NCBI RefSeq assembly: GCF_014637345.1
Contig: NZ_BMEX01000009.1
Location: 1-64,000, forward strand
Length of the DNA: 64,000 nt
Reading direction: 5' to 3'
From: Kroppenstedtia guangzhouensis
GTDB lineage: Bacteria; Bacillota; Bacilli; Thermoactinomycetales; DSM-45169
The position numbers and the translations under genes were made by a program. This document shows, piece by piece, positions 52,239-61,472 of this stretch (positions within the stretch are counted from its first letter, which is position 1; each line of letters starts with the position of its first letter). The notes beneath the pieces are model-generated. The model ran no database searches. It had not been told where the DNA came from and saw only the letters and a program-made list of their open reading frames with translations.

Positions 52239-52685
52239 ATGAACCTGCGTTCTTTTCAACTTTCCGATATCCATGCTGTAATGTCCATTTGGCAGTTGAC
52301 GGCTTCCCGTCAACGGGAACAGGAGACATTGAAAATTTTGTCAAAGCAGCTGGCCTGTGACCGGGATTTGGTGGTGGTGGCTGAATCAGAGGGACGGGTG
52401 GTCGGTGCCATCGTGGGGACGATGGAAAAAGACACCGGCTTTTTCTACTGCCTGGCGGTACATCCCGAGTTCCAAGGGTGTGGAGTGGGACGTCAGCTGG
52501 CAGAGCTGTTGGAGAAACGATTTTACAGTAAGGGTGTCCGTCGGATTCAGGTGATGGTGGATGAAGGGACGGAAAAACTGTATCCTTTTTACCATCATCT
52601 CGGTTATCAGGGAACCCGCCAATCTTCGATTTTGGAGAAAAAATGGCTTTATAATCTGCAGGATGCGTTGGATTCCGCCAATTAA
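52239..52685 (+). CDS. GNAT-family N-acetyltransferase
   Basis: The 148-residue acetyl-CoA-dependent transferase has the GNAT fold: the AcCoA loop HPEFQGCGVGRQL (about residues 78-90) and the end motif YPFYHHLGYQ (about 117-126). Substrate unknown; length and pattern fit the RimI/YpeA-like group. ATG 52239 has AGGAGG upstream. Confidence 0.88.
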   Translation: MNLRSFQLSDIHAVMSIWQLTASRQREQETLKILSKQLACDRDLVVVAESEGRVVGAIVGTMEKDTGFFYCLAVHPEFQGCGVGRQLAELLEKRFYSKGVRRIQVMVDEGTEKLYPFYHHLGYQGTRQSSILEKKWLYNLQDALDSAN

Positions 52686-52858
52686 ATCCAATGGGGGGCC
52701 GTCAAGGAGCCAAAGTCGGCATATTTGCTGATGTCCTCGTTGATCACCGGGCAGGCCCGTTTTCGGAATTTATTATCGTAATTTTTAAATTATTTAATCT
52801 TAACCAGGCAGGTGATTTATATAACAATCACCAATTTACGGGGTAGGAGGTGTGAGTC

Positions 52859-54148
52859 ATGAGCATGAGAGAGACAGCTTGGTTTGAGAAACCGGACCGC
52901 TTTGATCCGGGACTTATCCAGGAGTTGAGGCGGTTTCGGGAGATTGGCGGCCATGAGGAACGAGATGTGATTCCGGTGATCATCAGGTTGAACCGGGAGG
53001 CGGATTCCCGCCGGCACCAGGACGTGATCGATCTCTGCAAAAATTCCTCCTGTAACCGATATGGCGGCGAGTTGGGATTGGTGGGCGGTATTTACGGCAA
53101 AGTCAGCCCGAACACCATTCGGGAGATGGCGGATCACGAAGGAGTCTACAAAATTTATCATGACCGGGAAGTGCGGGCTTTTCTCGATATTGGCACCAAA
53201 TCTGTCGGGGTGACTGATGTCCGGGTTCGGGAAGGTTTGACAGGAAAAGGGGTGACGATCGCCGTGGTTGACACGGGGATCCATCCCCACGATGACCTGA
53301 TGAAGCCAGTCCCCCGCATTGTCGCTTTTGAAGATCTGATCCATGGTCGCAAAGAGCCCTATGATGATCAAGGACACGGGACTCACTGTGCTGGGGATGC
53401 TGCCGGCAACGGGTACCGATCGGAAGGTTTGTATGCCGGTCCCGCTCCGGAAGCCAAACTGGTCGGGGTGAAGGTTCTCGACAAGGAAGGAAGCGGCCAG
53501 CTCTCCACAGTGATCAAGGGTGTGGACTGGTGTGTGGTGAACAAGGAGAAATACGGAATCCGCATTATTTCCCTCTCACTTGGAGCACCGGCTGTTGAAT
53601 CTTATCGGGACGATCCCCTCGCACAAGCGGTGGAAGCGGCCTGGCACCGAGGAATTGTGGTTTTGGCCGCAGCGGGCAACGAAGGTCCGCTCCCGGGAAC
53701 AATCAGCACCCCGGGACTGGATCCCCTCATCCTGACTGTTGGAGCCGCAGATGACCGGAACACTCCCGATGACAGTGACGATATCAAAGCTTCTTATTCC
53801 AGTCGGGGGCCGACTGTCGATCTGTTGGTGAAACCGGATGTTTATGCTCCCGGGACCCATATCATCTCCCTGTCGGTACCGGATTCACCCTTGGAGCGGC
53901 AATTGCCGGAAAATCGGGTGGGTGAACATTACATCAATCTCTCCGGTACGTCGATGGCGACTCCTTTCTGTGCGGGGGTTGTGGCCCTTCTGTTGGAAGC
54001 CAACCCCCAATTGAGTCCCAATGATGTGAAAAGCATCTTGATGTTTACCACCCGGGAGATGACAGGGGATCAAGCCGGATATCTCCGTGTGGGCAAAGCG
54101 ATCGACTTGGCCAAGGAATATCTCTCATCCCGGGAGGTTTCGGTCTGA
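52859..54148 (+). CDS. Subtilisin-family serine protease (AprX-like, S8)
   Basis: The 429-residue protease lacks a signal peptide, like cytoplasmic AprX of Bacillus. The catalytic triad is Asp in AVVDTGIHPHDD (about 139), His in GQHGTHCAG-type GHGTHCAGDAAGNG (about 174) and Ser in SGTSMATPFCAG (about 366). An N-terminal stretch of 130 residues acts as an inhibitor-like prodomain. ATG 52859 follows AGGAGGTG. AprX is expressed in stationary phase. Confidence 0.92.
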   Translation: MSMRETAWFEKPDRFDPGLIQELRRFREIGGHEERDVIPVIIRLNREADSRRHQDVIDLCKNSSCNRYGGELGLVGGIYGKVSPNTIREMADHEGVYKIYHDREVRAFLDIGTKSVGVTDVRVREGLTGKGVTIAVVDTGIHPHDDLMKPVPRIVAFEDLIHGRKEPYDDQGHGTHCAGDAAGNGYRSEGLYAGPAPEAKLVGVKVLDKEGSGQLSTVIKGVDWCVVNKEKYGIRIISLSLGAPAVESYRDDPLAQAVEAAWHRGIVVLAAAGNEGPLPGTISTPGLDPLILTVGAADDRNTPDDSDDIKASYSSRGPTVDLLVKPDVYAPGTHIISLSVPDSPLERQLPENRVGEHYINLSGTSMATPFCAGVVALLLEANPQLSPNDVKSILMFTTREMTGDQAGYLRVGKAIDLAKEYLSSREVSV

Positions 54149-54207
54149 AAGGTAACCATCCATACAGTGCCAACGAGGGAAAAGCCTTCTTCTGTCGGAG
54201 GGGACTT

Positions 54208-55038
54208 TTATTTGCCTGCAGTGGAGCGACCCAGTTCCAGAGATCGCCTGCGCGCTTGTTGCACAGCCAGAATCAATGCATCTTGGAACTTGTGTTGGGC
54301 AAGTGTCTCCAGACCGGCCATTGTCGTACCGCCGGGTGAAGCGACCTTTCGTCGAAGCTCCGCCGGATCTTCCCCGGTTTCCTGCAACATTTTGGCGGCT
54401 CCCAGCAGGGTTTGCAATGTGAGGCGGCGGGAGACGGCGGGGGTGAGACCCATGGAGACCCCAGCCTTCTCCAGTGCCTCCACCAGATAGTAGATATAGG
54501 CGGGGCCGCTTCCGGAAAGACCGGTGACAGCATCCATATCTTCCTCTTTCACCACCACGGTGATTCCGATCGAGGAAAAGAAACGGGCGGCTTCCTCCAG
54601 GTCGGCTTCCTCGGCGTAAAGGCCGGGACAAAGAGCCGTGGCTGACAGACCCACAGTACCGGATGTGTTGGGCATGGCCCGAATGACAGCGGTTCCCGTG
54701 GCGAGTCGCTCCTCGATAAATGAAGTGGAAATCCCGGCGATCACGGAGATGACTCGCTGTCCGGGACGAATATATCGGCCCCATTGTTCCAATGCTTCGG
54801 CAGCATCTTTCGGTTTGATCGCCAGAATGACGATATCTGCCTGGGAAACAGCGCTTTTACGGTCAGCGGGAAGAATGACCCCGTACTGCCGGGCCAGTTG
54901 ACGGACCCGTTCATGATTTTGGCGATTCATGATGGTGATTCTCTCCCCCGTCAACATCCCCCGGCTCAGCAGGCCGGACAAAAGTGCTTCCGTCATGGAG
55001 CCGGCACCGATGAAACAGTATGTTGGACGATCCGTCAT
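54208..55038 (-). CDS. proC: Pyrroline-5-carboxylate reductase
   Basis: The 276-residue enzyme makes the last step of proline synthesis, reducing P5C with NAD(P)H. Signatures are the Rossmann FIGAGSMTEALLSGL (about 7-21), AIKPKD, AMPNTSG and the C-terminal GSGPAYIYYLVEALEKAGV (about 165-183). ATG 55038 follows AGGGAGGAG. It is preceded by a T-box leader (55068-55335), so transcription follows tRNA charging, presumably tRNA-Pro. Confidence 0.95.
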   Translation of the reverse strand: MTDRPTYCFIGAGSMTEALLSGLLSRGMLTGERITIMNRQNHERVRQLARQYGVILPADRKSAVSQADIVILAIKPKDAAEALEQWGRYIRPGQRVISVIAGISTSFIEERLATGTAVIRAMPNTSGTVGLSATALCPGLYAEEADLEEAARFFSSIGITVVVKEEDMDAVTGLSGSGPAYIYYLVEALEKAGVSMGLTPAVSRRLTLQTLLGAAKMLQETGEDPAELRRKVASPGGTTMAGLETLAQHKFQDALILAVQQARRRSLELGRSTAGK

Positions 55039-55067
55039 GATTCCACTCCTCCCTTGGATTTCAGTGT

Positions 55068-55335
55068 AAAAAAACAACCCTCTCCCGTCCCAAGGACGAA
55101 AGAGGGTTTCTTCCGCGGTACCACCTTTATTGACACGATTGTGTCCCACTCATGAAAGACAATGGTTGTCTTCCCCGTCGATAACGGAGAGGTCCGTCAC
55201 GGCTCATCGCCGCCCGCTTCCGGGGTGGGTCGGAGGTGGATGTTGCCGGCAACCCTTTCAGCCGACGGGGTTGGCTCTCTGAACGGACATCCGGCCTCGC
55301 TGGCCCCTTCATCGCGTTTTGCTTCCGCTTATGAT
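55068..55335 (-). promoter_or_regulatory. T-box riboswitch leader of proC
   Basis: On the minus strand the T-box core GGTGGTACCGCGG (55113-55125) is exact, followed by the terminator AACCCTCTTTCGTCC/GGACGGGAGAGGGTT and T7 (55068-55109). Stem I contains AGAGAG and GCTGAAAG type landmarks further upstream. Uncharged tRNA would bind and block termination. Proline specificity is expected from the gene; I could not fix the specifier codon securely. Confidence 0.9.
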
Positions 55336-55343
55336 TTTTACCT

Positions 55344-55372
55344 ATTATGACCGGGTTGTGAAGGGATGTCAA
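55344..55372 (-). promoter_or_regulatory. Vegetative promoter of the proC T-box leader
   Basis: TTGACA (minus, 55367-55372) and CATAAT (55344-55349) at exactly 17 bp. Confidence 0.85.
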
Positions 55373-55500
55373 GGATTCCGGTCTGCAAATAAAACCGGAA
55401 AAGGGATTTACAGTTACAGTCCATCAGATCAATTCTGATTTTTATGTTTTATAATCCGACATTTTTGGAGATAAAAGTGAGTAGGAAGGAGATTCAAACG

Positions 55501-56043
55501 ATGAAATCCATTCGGGCGGGGGAAATCCTCCGGATTGAAAGCAGAAAACACGGAGGTGCTTTCCACCGTTCATGGAAGCGATCGGTGGTGTTGGATCCAG
55601 GGGAACCCCTCTTGTTGGCCAATCGTGATGTGGAAGTGACGGAGTCTGATGGGCACAAGTGGTTTTCCAAAGGGTTGGCACTCTGTCAGTTTCATAGAAA
55701 CCATTGGTTCAATACGATAATAATGATTGATACCACCGGCTCTCATCGTTTCTATTGCAATATCGCTTCGCCTTGCAGCTTGGAGAGTCACGGGTTGGTC
55801 TACACAGACTACGATTTGGACCTGTTGGTGGAACCGGATCTGACATACCGTTGGTTGGATCGTGACGATTATGAAAGAAATCGGAGCCGTCTCGGCTATT
55901 CCCGTGAGATTACACAACGTGTGGAAGAGGCGGTTTCTCAACTGGAACATCTCGTCACGGAAGGCAAAGAGCCCTTTACGTCCGGGTTTGTGCAAAAGGG
56001 GGTTCATCGATTCCTTTCCTATGAAAAACAACTGATGGGGTGA
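55501..56043 (+). CDS. Nucleoside tri-/diphosphatase, DUF402 family (YgaC type)
   Basis: The 180-residue protein matches the DUF402 barrel of B. subtilis YgaC, a nucleoside tri/diphosphatase. Typical are IESRKHGGAFHRSW (about 12-25), NHWFNTIIMIDT, RFYCNIASPCSLES, YTDYDLDLLV and WLDRDDYERNRSRLGYS. Start ATG 55501 follows GGAAGGAG; the longer frame from 55444 has no ribosome site. Signal peptidase follows 11 bp on. Confidence 0.88.
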   Translation: MKSIRAGEILRIESRKHGGAFHRSWKRSVVLDPGEPLLLANRDVEVTESDGHKWFSKGLALCQFHRNHWFNTIIMIDTTGSHRFYCNIASPCSLESHGLVYTDYDLDLLVEPDLTYRWLDRDDYERNRSRLGYSREITQRVEEAVSQLEHLVTEGKEPFTSGFVQKGVHRFLSYEKQLMG

Positions 56044-56054
56044 AGTGATGCGAG

Positions 56055-56582
56055 ATGAAGGGTGGTAGGCCCCGGTTTGGATCCTGGTTGCGAACGGTCC
56101 TGTTGGCTGTATCGGCGGCGCTGGTCATCAACCAGTTTGGGCTGGCACTGTCCGTGGTCAACGGAACCTCCATGATGCCCACATTGGAGAATGGGGATCG
56201 ATTGTTGATCAACAAATTACACTTTATCTTCAACCGTCCTCAACGGAATGATGTGGTCACCTTCAAGGATCCTTCCCGGGATGGAAAGTATCTGGTCAAG
56301 CGGGTGGTGGGAGTGCCCGGAGACCGGATTGAGATTAAGGGAGGAAGATTGTATCGTAATGGAAAAGAGGTTTATGAGCCCTATATCGACACAGACATCG
56401 AAGATGGGGATTTTGGGCCGGTGACAGTCAAAAAAGGGAGCATTTTCGTCATGGGGGACAACCGTCATCGCTATGCGAGCAGGGACAGTCGCTACCCCGG
56501 AGTGGGGCAAGTGCCGGAAGAACTTCTTGAAGGGAAGGTGGAATTTATCCTCTGGCGACCGTCGTTGAAAAAATTCCTCTGA
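56055..56582 (+). CDS. lepB: Type I signal peptidase
   Basis: The 175-residue membrane protease cleaves signal peptides from exported proteins. One N-terminal span (about 13-35) is followed by the catalytic Ser in NGTSMMPTL (about 39) and the Lys in YLVKRVVGVPGD (about 80), with GDNRHRYASRDSR near residue 135. Bacillus has several such enzymes; which type this is cannot be decided. ATG 56055. Confidence 0.93.
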   Translation: MKGGRPRFGSWLRTVLLAVSAALVINQFGLALSVVNGTSMMPTLENGDRLLINKLHFIFNRPQRNDVVTFKDPSRDGKYLVKRVVGVPGDRIEIKGGRLYRNGKEVYEPYIDTDIEDGDFGPVTVKKGSIFVMGDNRHRYASRDSRYPGVGQVPEELLEGKVEFILWRPSLKKFL

Positions 56583-56827
56583 TGGAAACAGTGGAAACAA
56601 TTTCAAATAATATCAAGAGTCAAAAACTGTTCACAAAAAGCTGATGCCAATTCGCTGGGAACATTGCATAATAGGAGAAGTGTAGAGATTTCGTCCACTT
56701 TCTCACATAATTTACAATTCGGCTTTGCCCGGTACATCTCCATTCACCATTGTAATTCTACAAAATTCCGGTGCAATTTGTGAATAAAAGCACAGAAAAA
56801 CTTACATGCCCATGGAGGGAACGGAAA

Positions 56828-57607
56828 ATGGATTTGTTGGACAAAACCCGTAAGATCTCAAAAATTCTTCAAAAAAATGTAGGCCACCACTTGGTGGACT
56901 TTGATCAGGTGGCGGAAGCGCTGTGTGATGTGATCGGTGCCAACCTGTATGTGGTGAGCCCCGAGGGGGAAATCCTCGGTCTGGCTGTCAACCATGAGAT
57001 CGAAAATGAGCGGATGCAGAAGTATCTCAAGGACCGTCAATTTCCGGAAGAGTATGCTACCATGCTGATGGGTGTGGAAAAAACCTCTCCCAATGTGAGC
57101 GTGGATGATCCGTTGACGGCTTATCCCGTGGAAATGAAAGATATGTTTAAACACGGGTACACCACCCTGGTGCCCGTTGTGGGCGGTGGGGACCATCTGG
57201 GGACACTGGTTCTGTCCCGGATCAATGATAAGTTTGTGGATGATGATCTGGTTCTTGCGGAGTACGGTGCAACAGTGGTCGGGATGGAGATTCTGCGCGA
57301 ACGGGCAGGTAAAATTGAAGAAGAGGCACGCAGCCGGGCAGTGGTCCAGTTGGCGATCAACTCGCTTTCTTTCAGCGAGTTGGAGGCTGCAGAACATATT
57401 TTCAATGAGCTGGAGGGTACAGAAGGTCTGTTGGTTGCCAGCAAAATTGCCGACCGTGTGGGCATCACCCGCTCGGTGATTGTCAATGCCCTTCGCAAAC
57501 TGGAGAGTGCAGGTGTGGTGGAATCCCGTTCTTTGGGGATGAAGGGAACCTATATCAAGATTTTGAACAACAAATTGCTTCCCGCTCTTGAAAAAGCGCG
57601 GAGCTAA
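56828..57607 (+). CDS. codY: GTP- and BCAA-sensing global repressor CodY
   Basis: The 259-residue protein is CodY: N-terminal GAF domain (about 1-155) that binds branched-chain amino acids, then a winged helix-turn-helix (about 203-245, [21 protein letters not shown]). Full length matches B. subtilis. ATG 56828 has GGAGGG upstream. In Bacillus it sits in the clpQY operon; here it is alone, with its own 3' terminator. Confidence 0.97.
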   Translation: MDLLDKTRKISKILQKNVGHHLVDFDQVAEALCDVIGANLYVVSPEGEILGLAVNHEIENERMQKYLKDRQFPEEYATMLMGVEKTSPNVSVDDPLTAYPVEMKDMFKHGYTTLVPVVGGGDHLGTLVLSRINDKFVDDDLVLAEYGATVVGMEILRERAGKIEEEARSRAVVQLAINSLSFSELEAAEHIFNELEGTEGLLVASKIADRVGITRSVIVNALRKLESAGVVESRSLGMKGTYIKILNNKLLPALEKARS

Positions 57608-57615
57608 CTCGGCAA

Positions 57616-57642
57616 AATGGCCGCCAATCAGGCGGCTTTTTT
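57616..57642 (+). terminator. Rho-independent terminator of codY
   Basis: GGCCGCC and GGCGGC(TTTTTT) around AATCA. Confidence 0.9.
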
Positions 57643-57693
57643 GCTGTTGTCGGGGAAAGGGGCATACCCTGGAATTTAAGGAGTTGCGCTCTC

Positions 57694-57702
57694 TGTTATA
57701 AT
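57694..57702 (+). promoter_or_regulatory. Extended -10 promoter
   Basis: TGTTATAAT, 20 bp before the ABC exporter start. Confidence 0.6.
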
Positions 57703-57721
57703 GAGGTGAATCGATCTGAGA

Positions 57722-59515
57722 GTGGGAGTTGAGTTTGAATTGGGGAGTGTTCGGAGATACCTTCGTTTTGTCCGCCCGTACCGTAAGCAGATTGCGGCAA
57801 CTATGGTGGTGGGCGTGCTGAAATTCGGCATTCCTCTATTGTTGCCTCTGATTCTGAAATACGTGGTCGATGACATTTTGATGACAAATGCGTCCACAGA
57901 GGAAAAACTGAACCACCTTTTTTGGATCCTCGGGGGTGCATTGTTCGTTTTTACGGTGCTGAGGTGGCCGATAGAGTACTACCGCCAGTATTTCGCTCAG
58001 TGGACGGCCAGCCGGGTCTTGTTTGATATCCGCAACCGGCTGTTTGACCATATCCAGAAGTTGTCACTCCGTTATTATAATAACCGGAAAGTGGGTCAAA
58101 TCATCTCCCGGGTGATCAACGATGTGGAGCAGACCAAGGAATTCGTCGTCACCGGGATGATGAACATTTGGCTCGACTTGATCACCTTGTCGATTGCAGT
58201 GGGGATCATGTTGTGGATGGATCCCAGGATGACTCTGGTTTCTTTGTCCGTCTTTCCTCTGTATGGTGTGGCGGTCAAATATTTTTATCAGGGATTAAGG
58301 AGACTCACGCGAGAGCGTTCCCAAGCTCTGGCGGAGATGCAGGGCCATCTCCATGAACGGATTCAGGGGATTTCCGTAATCCGGGCCTTCAATCTGGAAA
58401 AGCATGAGCAGGGGCAGTTTGATAAGCAAAACCGACACTATCTTGGCAAAGCATTGGCTCATTCCCGTTGGAACGCGCACACTTTTGCAATTGTCAATAC
58501 GATTACAGACATTGCACCGATCCTGGTGATCGCCTTTGCCGGTTATCAAGTCATTCAGGGGAACTTGACCATCGGCGAGATGACCGCCTTTTATGGTTAT
58601 TTGCAATTGATCTATTCGCCGATCCGGCGCTTGGTCAATTCCTCCACCATTTTAACCCAAGCTCTCGCCTCCATGGACCGGGTGTTTGAGTTCCTCGATG
58701 AACCCTATGATATTCAGGATTCTTCGGATGCCCGCTCCGTCCCGCAGGCACGAGGTGAGATCACCTTCCGGGATGTTCGTTTTTCTTATCGGGATGGCGG
58801 TGAGGAAGTGCTGAGAGGGATCGATTTGGAGATTGCTCCCGGACAAACGATTGCCTTGGTCGGGATGAGTGGGGGCGGAAAATCCTCCCTGGTCTCCTTG
58901 ATTCCCCGCTTCTACGATATTCAGCAGGGTAGCGTGGAAGTGGACGGAGTGGATGTACGTGACTGGAAGCTGTCCAACCTTCGGGAGAGAATCGGGATGG
59001 TGCTTCAGGATAACATTTTGTTCAGCGGCAGTGTGCTGGAGAATATCCGGATGGGAAAAACAGATGCCTCTTTTGAGGAAGTGGTGGCGGCGGCCAAGGC
59101 GGCCAACGCCCATGAGTTCATCACAAAACTCGTTGATGGGTATGACACGGAGATCGGGGAACGGGGAGTCAAGCTCTCCGGGGGACAAAAACAGCGTCTC
59201 GCTATTGCGAGGGTGTTTTTGAAGGATCCGGCTATCCTGATCCTGGATGAAGCCACATCGGCCCTTGATCTGGAGTCGGAGCGTCTGATCCAGAAATCCC
59301 TAAGACGGCTCGCGAAGAATCGGACGACTTTGATTGTGGCTCACCGTCTGTCCACGATCACTCACGCGGATAAGATCTGTCTGATGGAGGGGGGGCGGAT
59401 TGTCGAAAGCGGAACCCACCGGGAATTGATGGCGATGGGCGGAAGATATGCCCACCTGTTTAATGTTCAACATCTGGATGGGCCCGATGTGCCGGTCAGC
59501 CAGGGCACATCCTGA
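57722..59515 (+). CDS. ABC exporter with fused membrane and ATPase domains
   Basis: The 597-residue half-transporter works as a dimer. Membrane domain at about 15-305 with six spans; ATPase at about 345-580 with Walker A GMSGGGKSS (about 380), signature LSGGQKQR (about 485), Walker B AILILDEATSALD (about 505) and H-loop AHR. Such MsbA/BmrA-like proteins export lipids or drugs. The start is doubtful: GTG 57722 (GGTGA 16 nt before) or TTG 57740. Confidence 0.88.
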   Translation: MGVEFELGSVRRYLRFVRPYRKQIAATMVVGVLKFGIPLLLPLILKYVVDDILMTNASTEEKLNHLFWILGGALFVFTVLRWPIEYYRQYFAQWTASRVLFDIRNRLFDHIQKLSLRYYNNRKVGQIISRVINDVEQTKEFVVTGMMNIWLDLITLSIAVGIMLWMDPRMTLVSLSVFPLYGVAVKYFYQGLRRLTRERSQALAEMQGHLHERIQGISVIRAFNLEKHEQGQFDKQNRHYLGKALAHSRWNAHTFAIVNTITDIAPILVIAFAGYQVIQGNLTIGEMTAFYGYLQLIYSPIRRLVNSSTILTQALASMDRVFEFLDEPYDIQDSSDARSVPQARGEITFRDVRFSYRDGGEEVLRGIDLEIAPGQTIALVGMSGGGKSSLVSLIPRFYDIQQGSVEVDGVDVRDWKLSNLRERIGMVLQDNILFSGSVLENIRMGKTDASFEEVVAAAKAANAHEFITKLVDGYDTEIGERGVKLSGGQKQRLAIARVFLKDPAILILDEATSALDLESERLIQKSLRRLAKNRTTLIVAHRLSTITHADKICLMEGGRIVESGTHRELMAMGGRYAHLFNVQHLDGPDVPVSQGTS

Positions 59516-59534
59516 AACTTGGGGAGGGAGACTG

Positions 59535-59951
59535 TTGAGCACCTTGATCCCGATTAAAACCGAATCGGATGTCGTCACCATTCGCAGCATGGTTCGGGAA
59601 ATCGCCGGAGGGTTGGGCTTTGATGAGTTGGACCAGAGCCGCATCGTTTCATCAGTGTCGGAACTGGCGCTCAATGTGGTGCATCATGCGGATGAAGGAA
59701 CTGTTCTGGTGGAGCCGGTCAACAGGGAAGGAAGGCAGGGCATCCGCATGGTGGTCCGGGATTTCGGTCCCGGGATGGAAGAAACGGAACAAATCCTCAG
59801 AATGTCGGAGACTCCGTCAGTGGTGGAAGGACATGGACTTCGCCAAGTCAGGGATCTGATGGATGAATTCATTATCCAGACGGTGAATGGAAAGGGAACT
59901 TGTGTTCAAGTTAGCAAGTGGCTCACCCATTCCACTACTGAGATAGAATGA
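59535..59951 (+). CDS. Anti-sigma factor-type serine kinase (RsbT/RsbW HATPase family)
   Basis: The 138-residue protein carries the GHKL ATPase boxes: N-box SELALNVVHHA (about 38-48), G1 DFGPGM (about 80) and G2 EGHGLRQVRDLMDEF (about 101). Proteins of this group are switch kinases of sigma-B-type and stressosome modules, or phosphorylate STAS partners. No STAS antagonist, phosphatase or sigma factor is adjacent. TTG 59535 has GGGAGGG upstream; it follows the exporter by 19 bp and may be co-transcribed. Confidence 0.82.
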   Translation: MSTLIPIKTESDVVTIRSMVREIAGGLGFDELDQSRIVSSVSELALNVVHHADEGTVLVEPVNREGRQGIRMVVRDFGPGMEETEQILRMSETPSVVEGHGLRQVRDLMDEFIIQTVNGKGTCVQVSKWLTHSTTEIE

Positions 59952-60403
59952 TAGTCCAAAAGTATGAGTCGAGGGGTAGGAGGATGCCCCCTTTGAATCA
60001 CGCCGGTTTCCAACGAATGAAGGACCCTCGGGAAACAATCGTGTCCTTAATGTATCCATATTTTGAACCTTTGCCGGTCTTACTTGACGTTGTTCTTTTG
60101 GCTCATCTAAAATGTACATGACTATACTGCCGATCCATTGTATAATGCTCCGTTACCGGACTCATGGATTTGGTCGTTTGAGGAAGTTGTAGAAGAATAG
60201 GAAAGAGATTTTAGACGCCTTCTTTGGAAGGATCATCGCTGGTTCCTCCTTAAACCAACAGGAGGAGTTCCAGCGCAGTTTTTTGTCACCCTCTCCTTGG
60301 CTTGCAAGTGGATGTCGCAGGAGGGTCCGTCGTTCCGGGAGCGGAAGAGGCGTACGGCAGTAGGCAAATACAGTGGGCCCGATCCATAGAAAGGAGGGGT
60401 ACC
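59952..60403. other. Intergenic region before ctaB, with promoter candidates
   Basis: About 450 bp. TTGACG at 60083-60088 with TAAAAT at 60107-60112 (18-bp spacing) and a TATAAT at about 60138 are possible promoters. GGTTCCTCC/GGAGGAGTTCC near 60241-60270 makes an imperfect hairpin. No gene seen. Confidence 0.4.
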
Positions 60404-61345
60404 GTGGAACGACCCATGATTCAACAGACCTCGGGCAGGCTTTTAGCTGAAGAGCCCCGTTCGGAGGCGGGGATGACCAAAGCCACCTGGAGGGATTATT
60501 GGGTTTTAACCAAACCAGGGATCAATGCCTCCAATCTGATGGCGGTGTTCACTGGTTTTTGGCTAGCCGGTTTTCAATCATTCCAGTTTAGTCTCTTGTT
60601 GGCCACCTTGTTGGGGACGGCGCTGGTCATCGCCGGAGGGTGTACGGTCAACAATTACATTGATCGTGACATCGATCCGCTCATGAACCGGACTCGTAAC
60701 CGTCCTGTGGCCGCGGGAAGAATTCAGCCATCATCCGCTTTCTGGATGGGAGCGCTTTTGGGGATGGCCGGTGTGGCCGTTCTGGTGATTCTGGTGAACC
60801 CGCTTTCGGCGATACTAGCGGCGGTCGGTTTTTTTGTCTACGTTCTTATATACTCCGTTTGGACGAAACGGACAACGATCTGGAATACAGTGGTTGGCAG
60901 TATCTCCGGGGCCATCCCACCCATGATCGGTTGGACGGCGGTGCAAGGAACATTGGACTTTCCCGCCTGGGTGCTGTTTTTGTTCATGTTTGTCTGGCAA
61001 CCGGCCCATTTCTACGCTTTGGCGATGATGAAAGTCGATGATTACCGGACGGCGGGAATTCCCATGTGGCCGGTGGTGAAGGGCCTTGCTGACACCCGGC
61101 GGCAAATATTGCTGTTTGTGATTCTGATGCTTCCTGCGTCACTCTTGTTGTTCGGGACAGGCGTGGTGAGCTGGTTGTATCTCAGTATGGCGATCCTTCT
61201 CGGCGGCGCGTGGCTCTACAAGGCAATCGCCGGTTGGTCTTCCCAGGATGACGAAGATTGGGCCCGAAGGATGTTCCTCTTTTCGCTTCTGTACTTGACG
61301 ATGATGCAGGTGGCAATGATCATCGACCCGATCCTGTTCAGGTGA
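60404..61345 (+). CDS. ctaB: Protoheme IX farnesyltransferase (heme O synthase)
   Basis: The 313-residue, nine-span UbiA-family enzyme adds a farnesyl group to heme B, the first step to heme A for the cytochrome oxidase encoded downstream. The prenyl-binding motif is NNYIDRDIDPLMNRTRNRP (about 83-101), and the second Asp-rich site lies in MMKVDDYRTAGIPM (about 208). GTG 60404 has AAAGGAGGGG upstream; the longer frame from 60302 does not. No ctaA is seen here. Confidence 0.93.
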   Translation: MERPMIQQTSGRLLAEEPRSEAGMTKATWRDYWVLTKPGINASNLMAVFTGFWLAGFQSFQFSLLLATLLGTALVIAGGCTVNNYIDRDIDPLMNRTRNRPVAAGRIQPSSAFWMGALLGMAGVAVLVILVNPLSAILAAVGFFVYVLIYSVWTKRTTIWNTVVGSISGAIPPMIGWTAVQGTLDFPAWVLFLFMFVWQPAHFYALAMMKVDDYRTAGIPMWPVVKGLADTRRQILLFVILMLPASLLLFGTGVVSWLYLSMAILLGGAWLYKAIAGWSSQDDEDWARRMFLFSLLYLTMMQVAMIIDPILFR

Positions 61346-61472
61346 GGTGGTCGTGAAGGCTTGTCAGTATGTCCAACAGTCGCCTGGATCATGTATAGAC
61401 CAGCGGCGTTGTTTTGATATAGAGAGTGGTCGGTCTGATCGATTTGATGAGAGAAAGCGGGGTTAAACGGGT

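Noticed and set aside
54149-54207. Terminator between aprX-like gene and proC
   Set aside because: The stem is too imperfect and interrupted to call.
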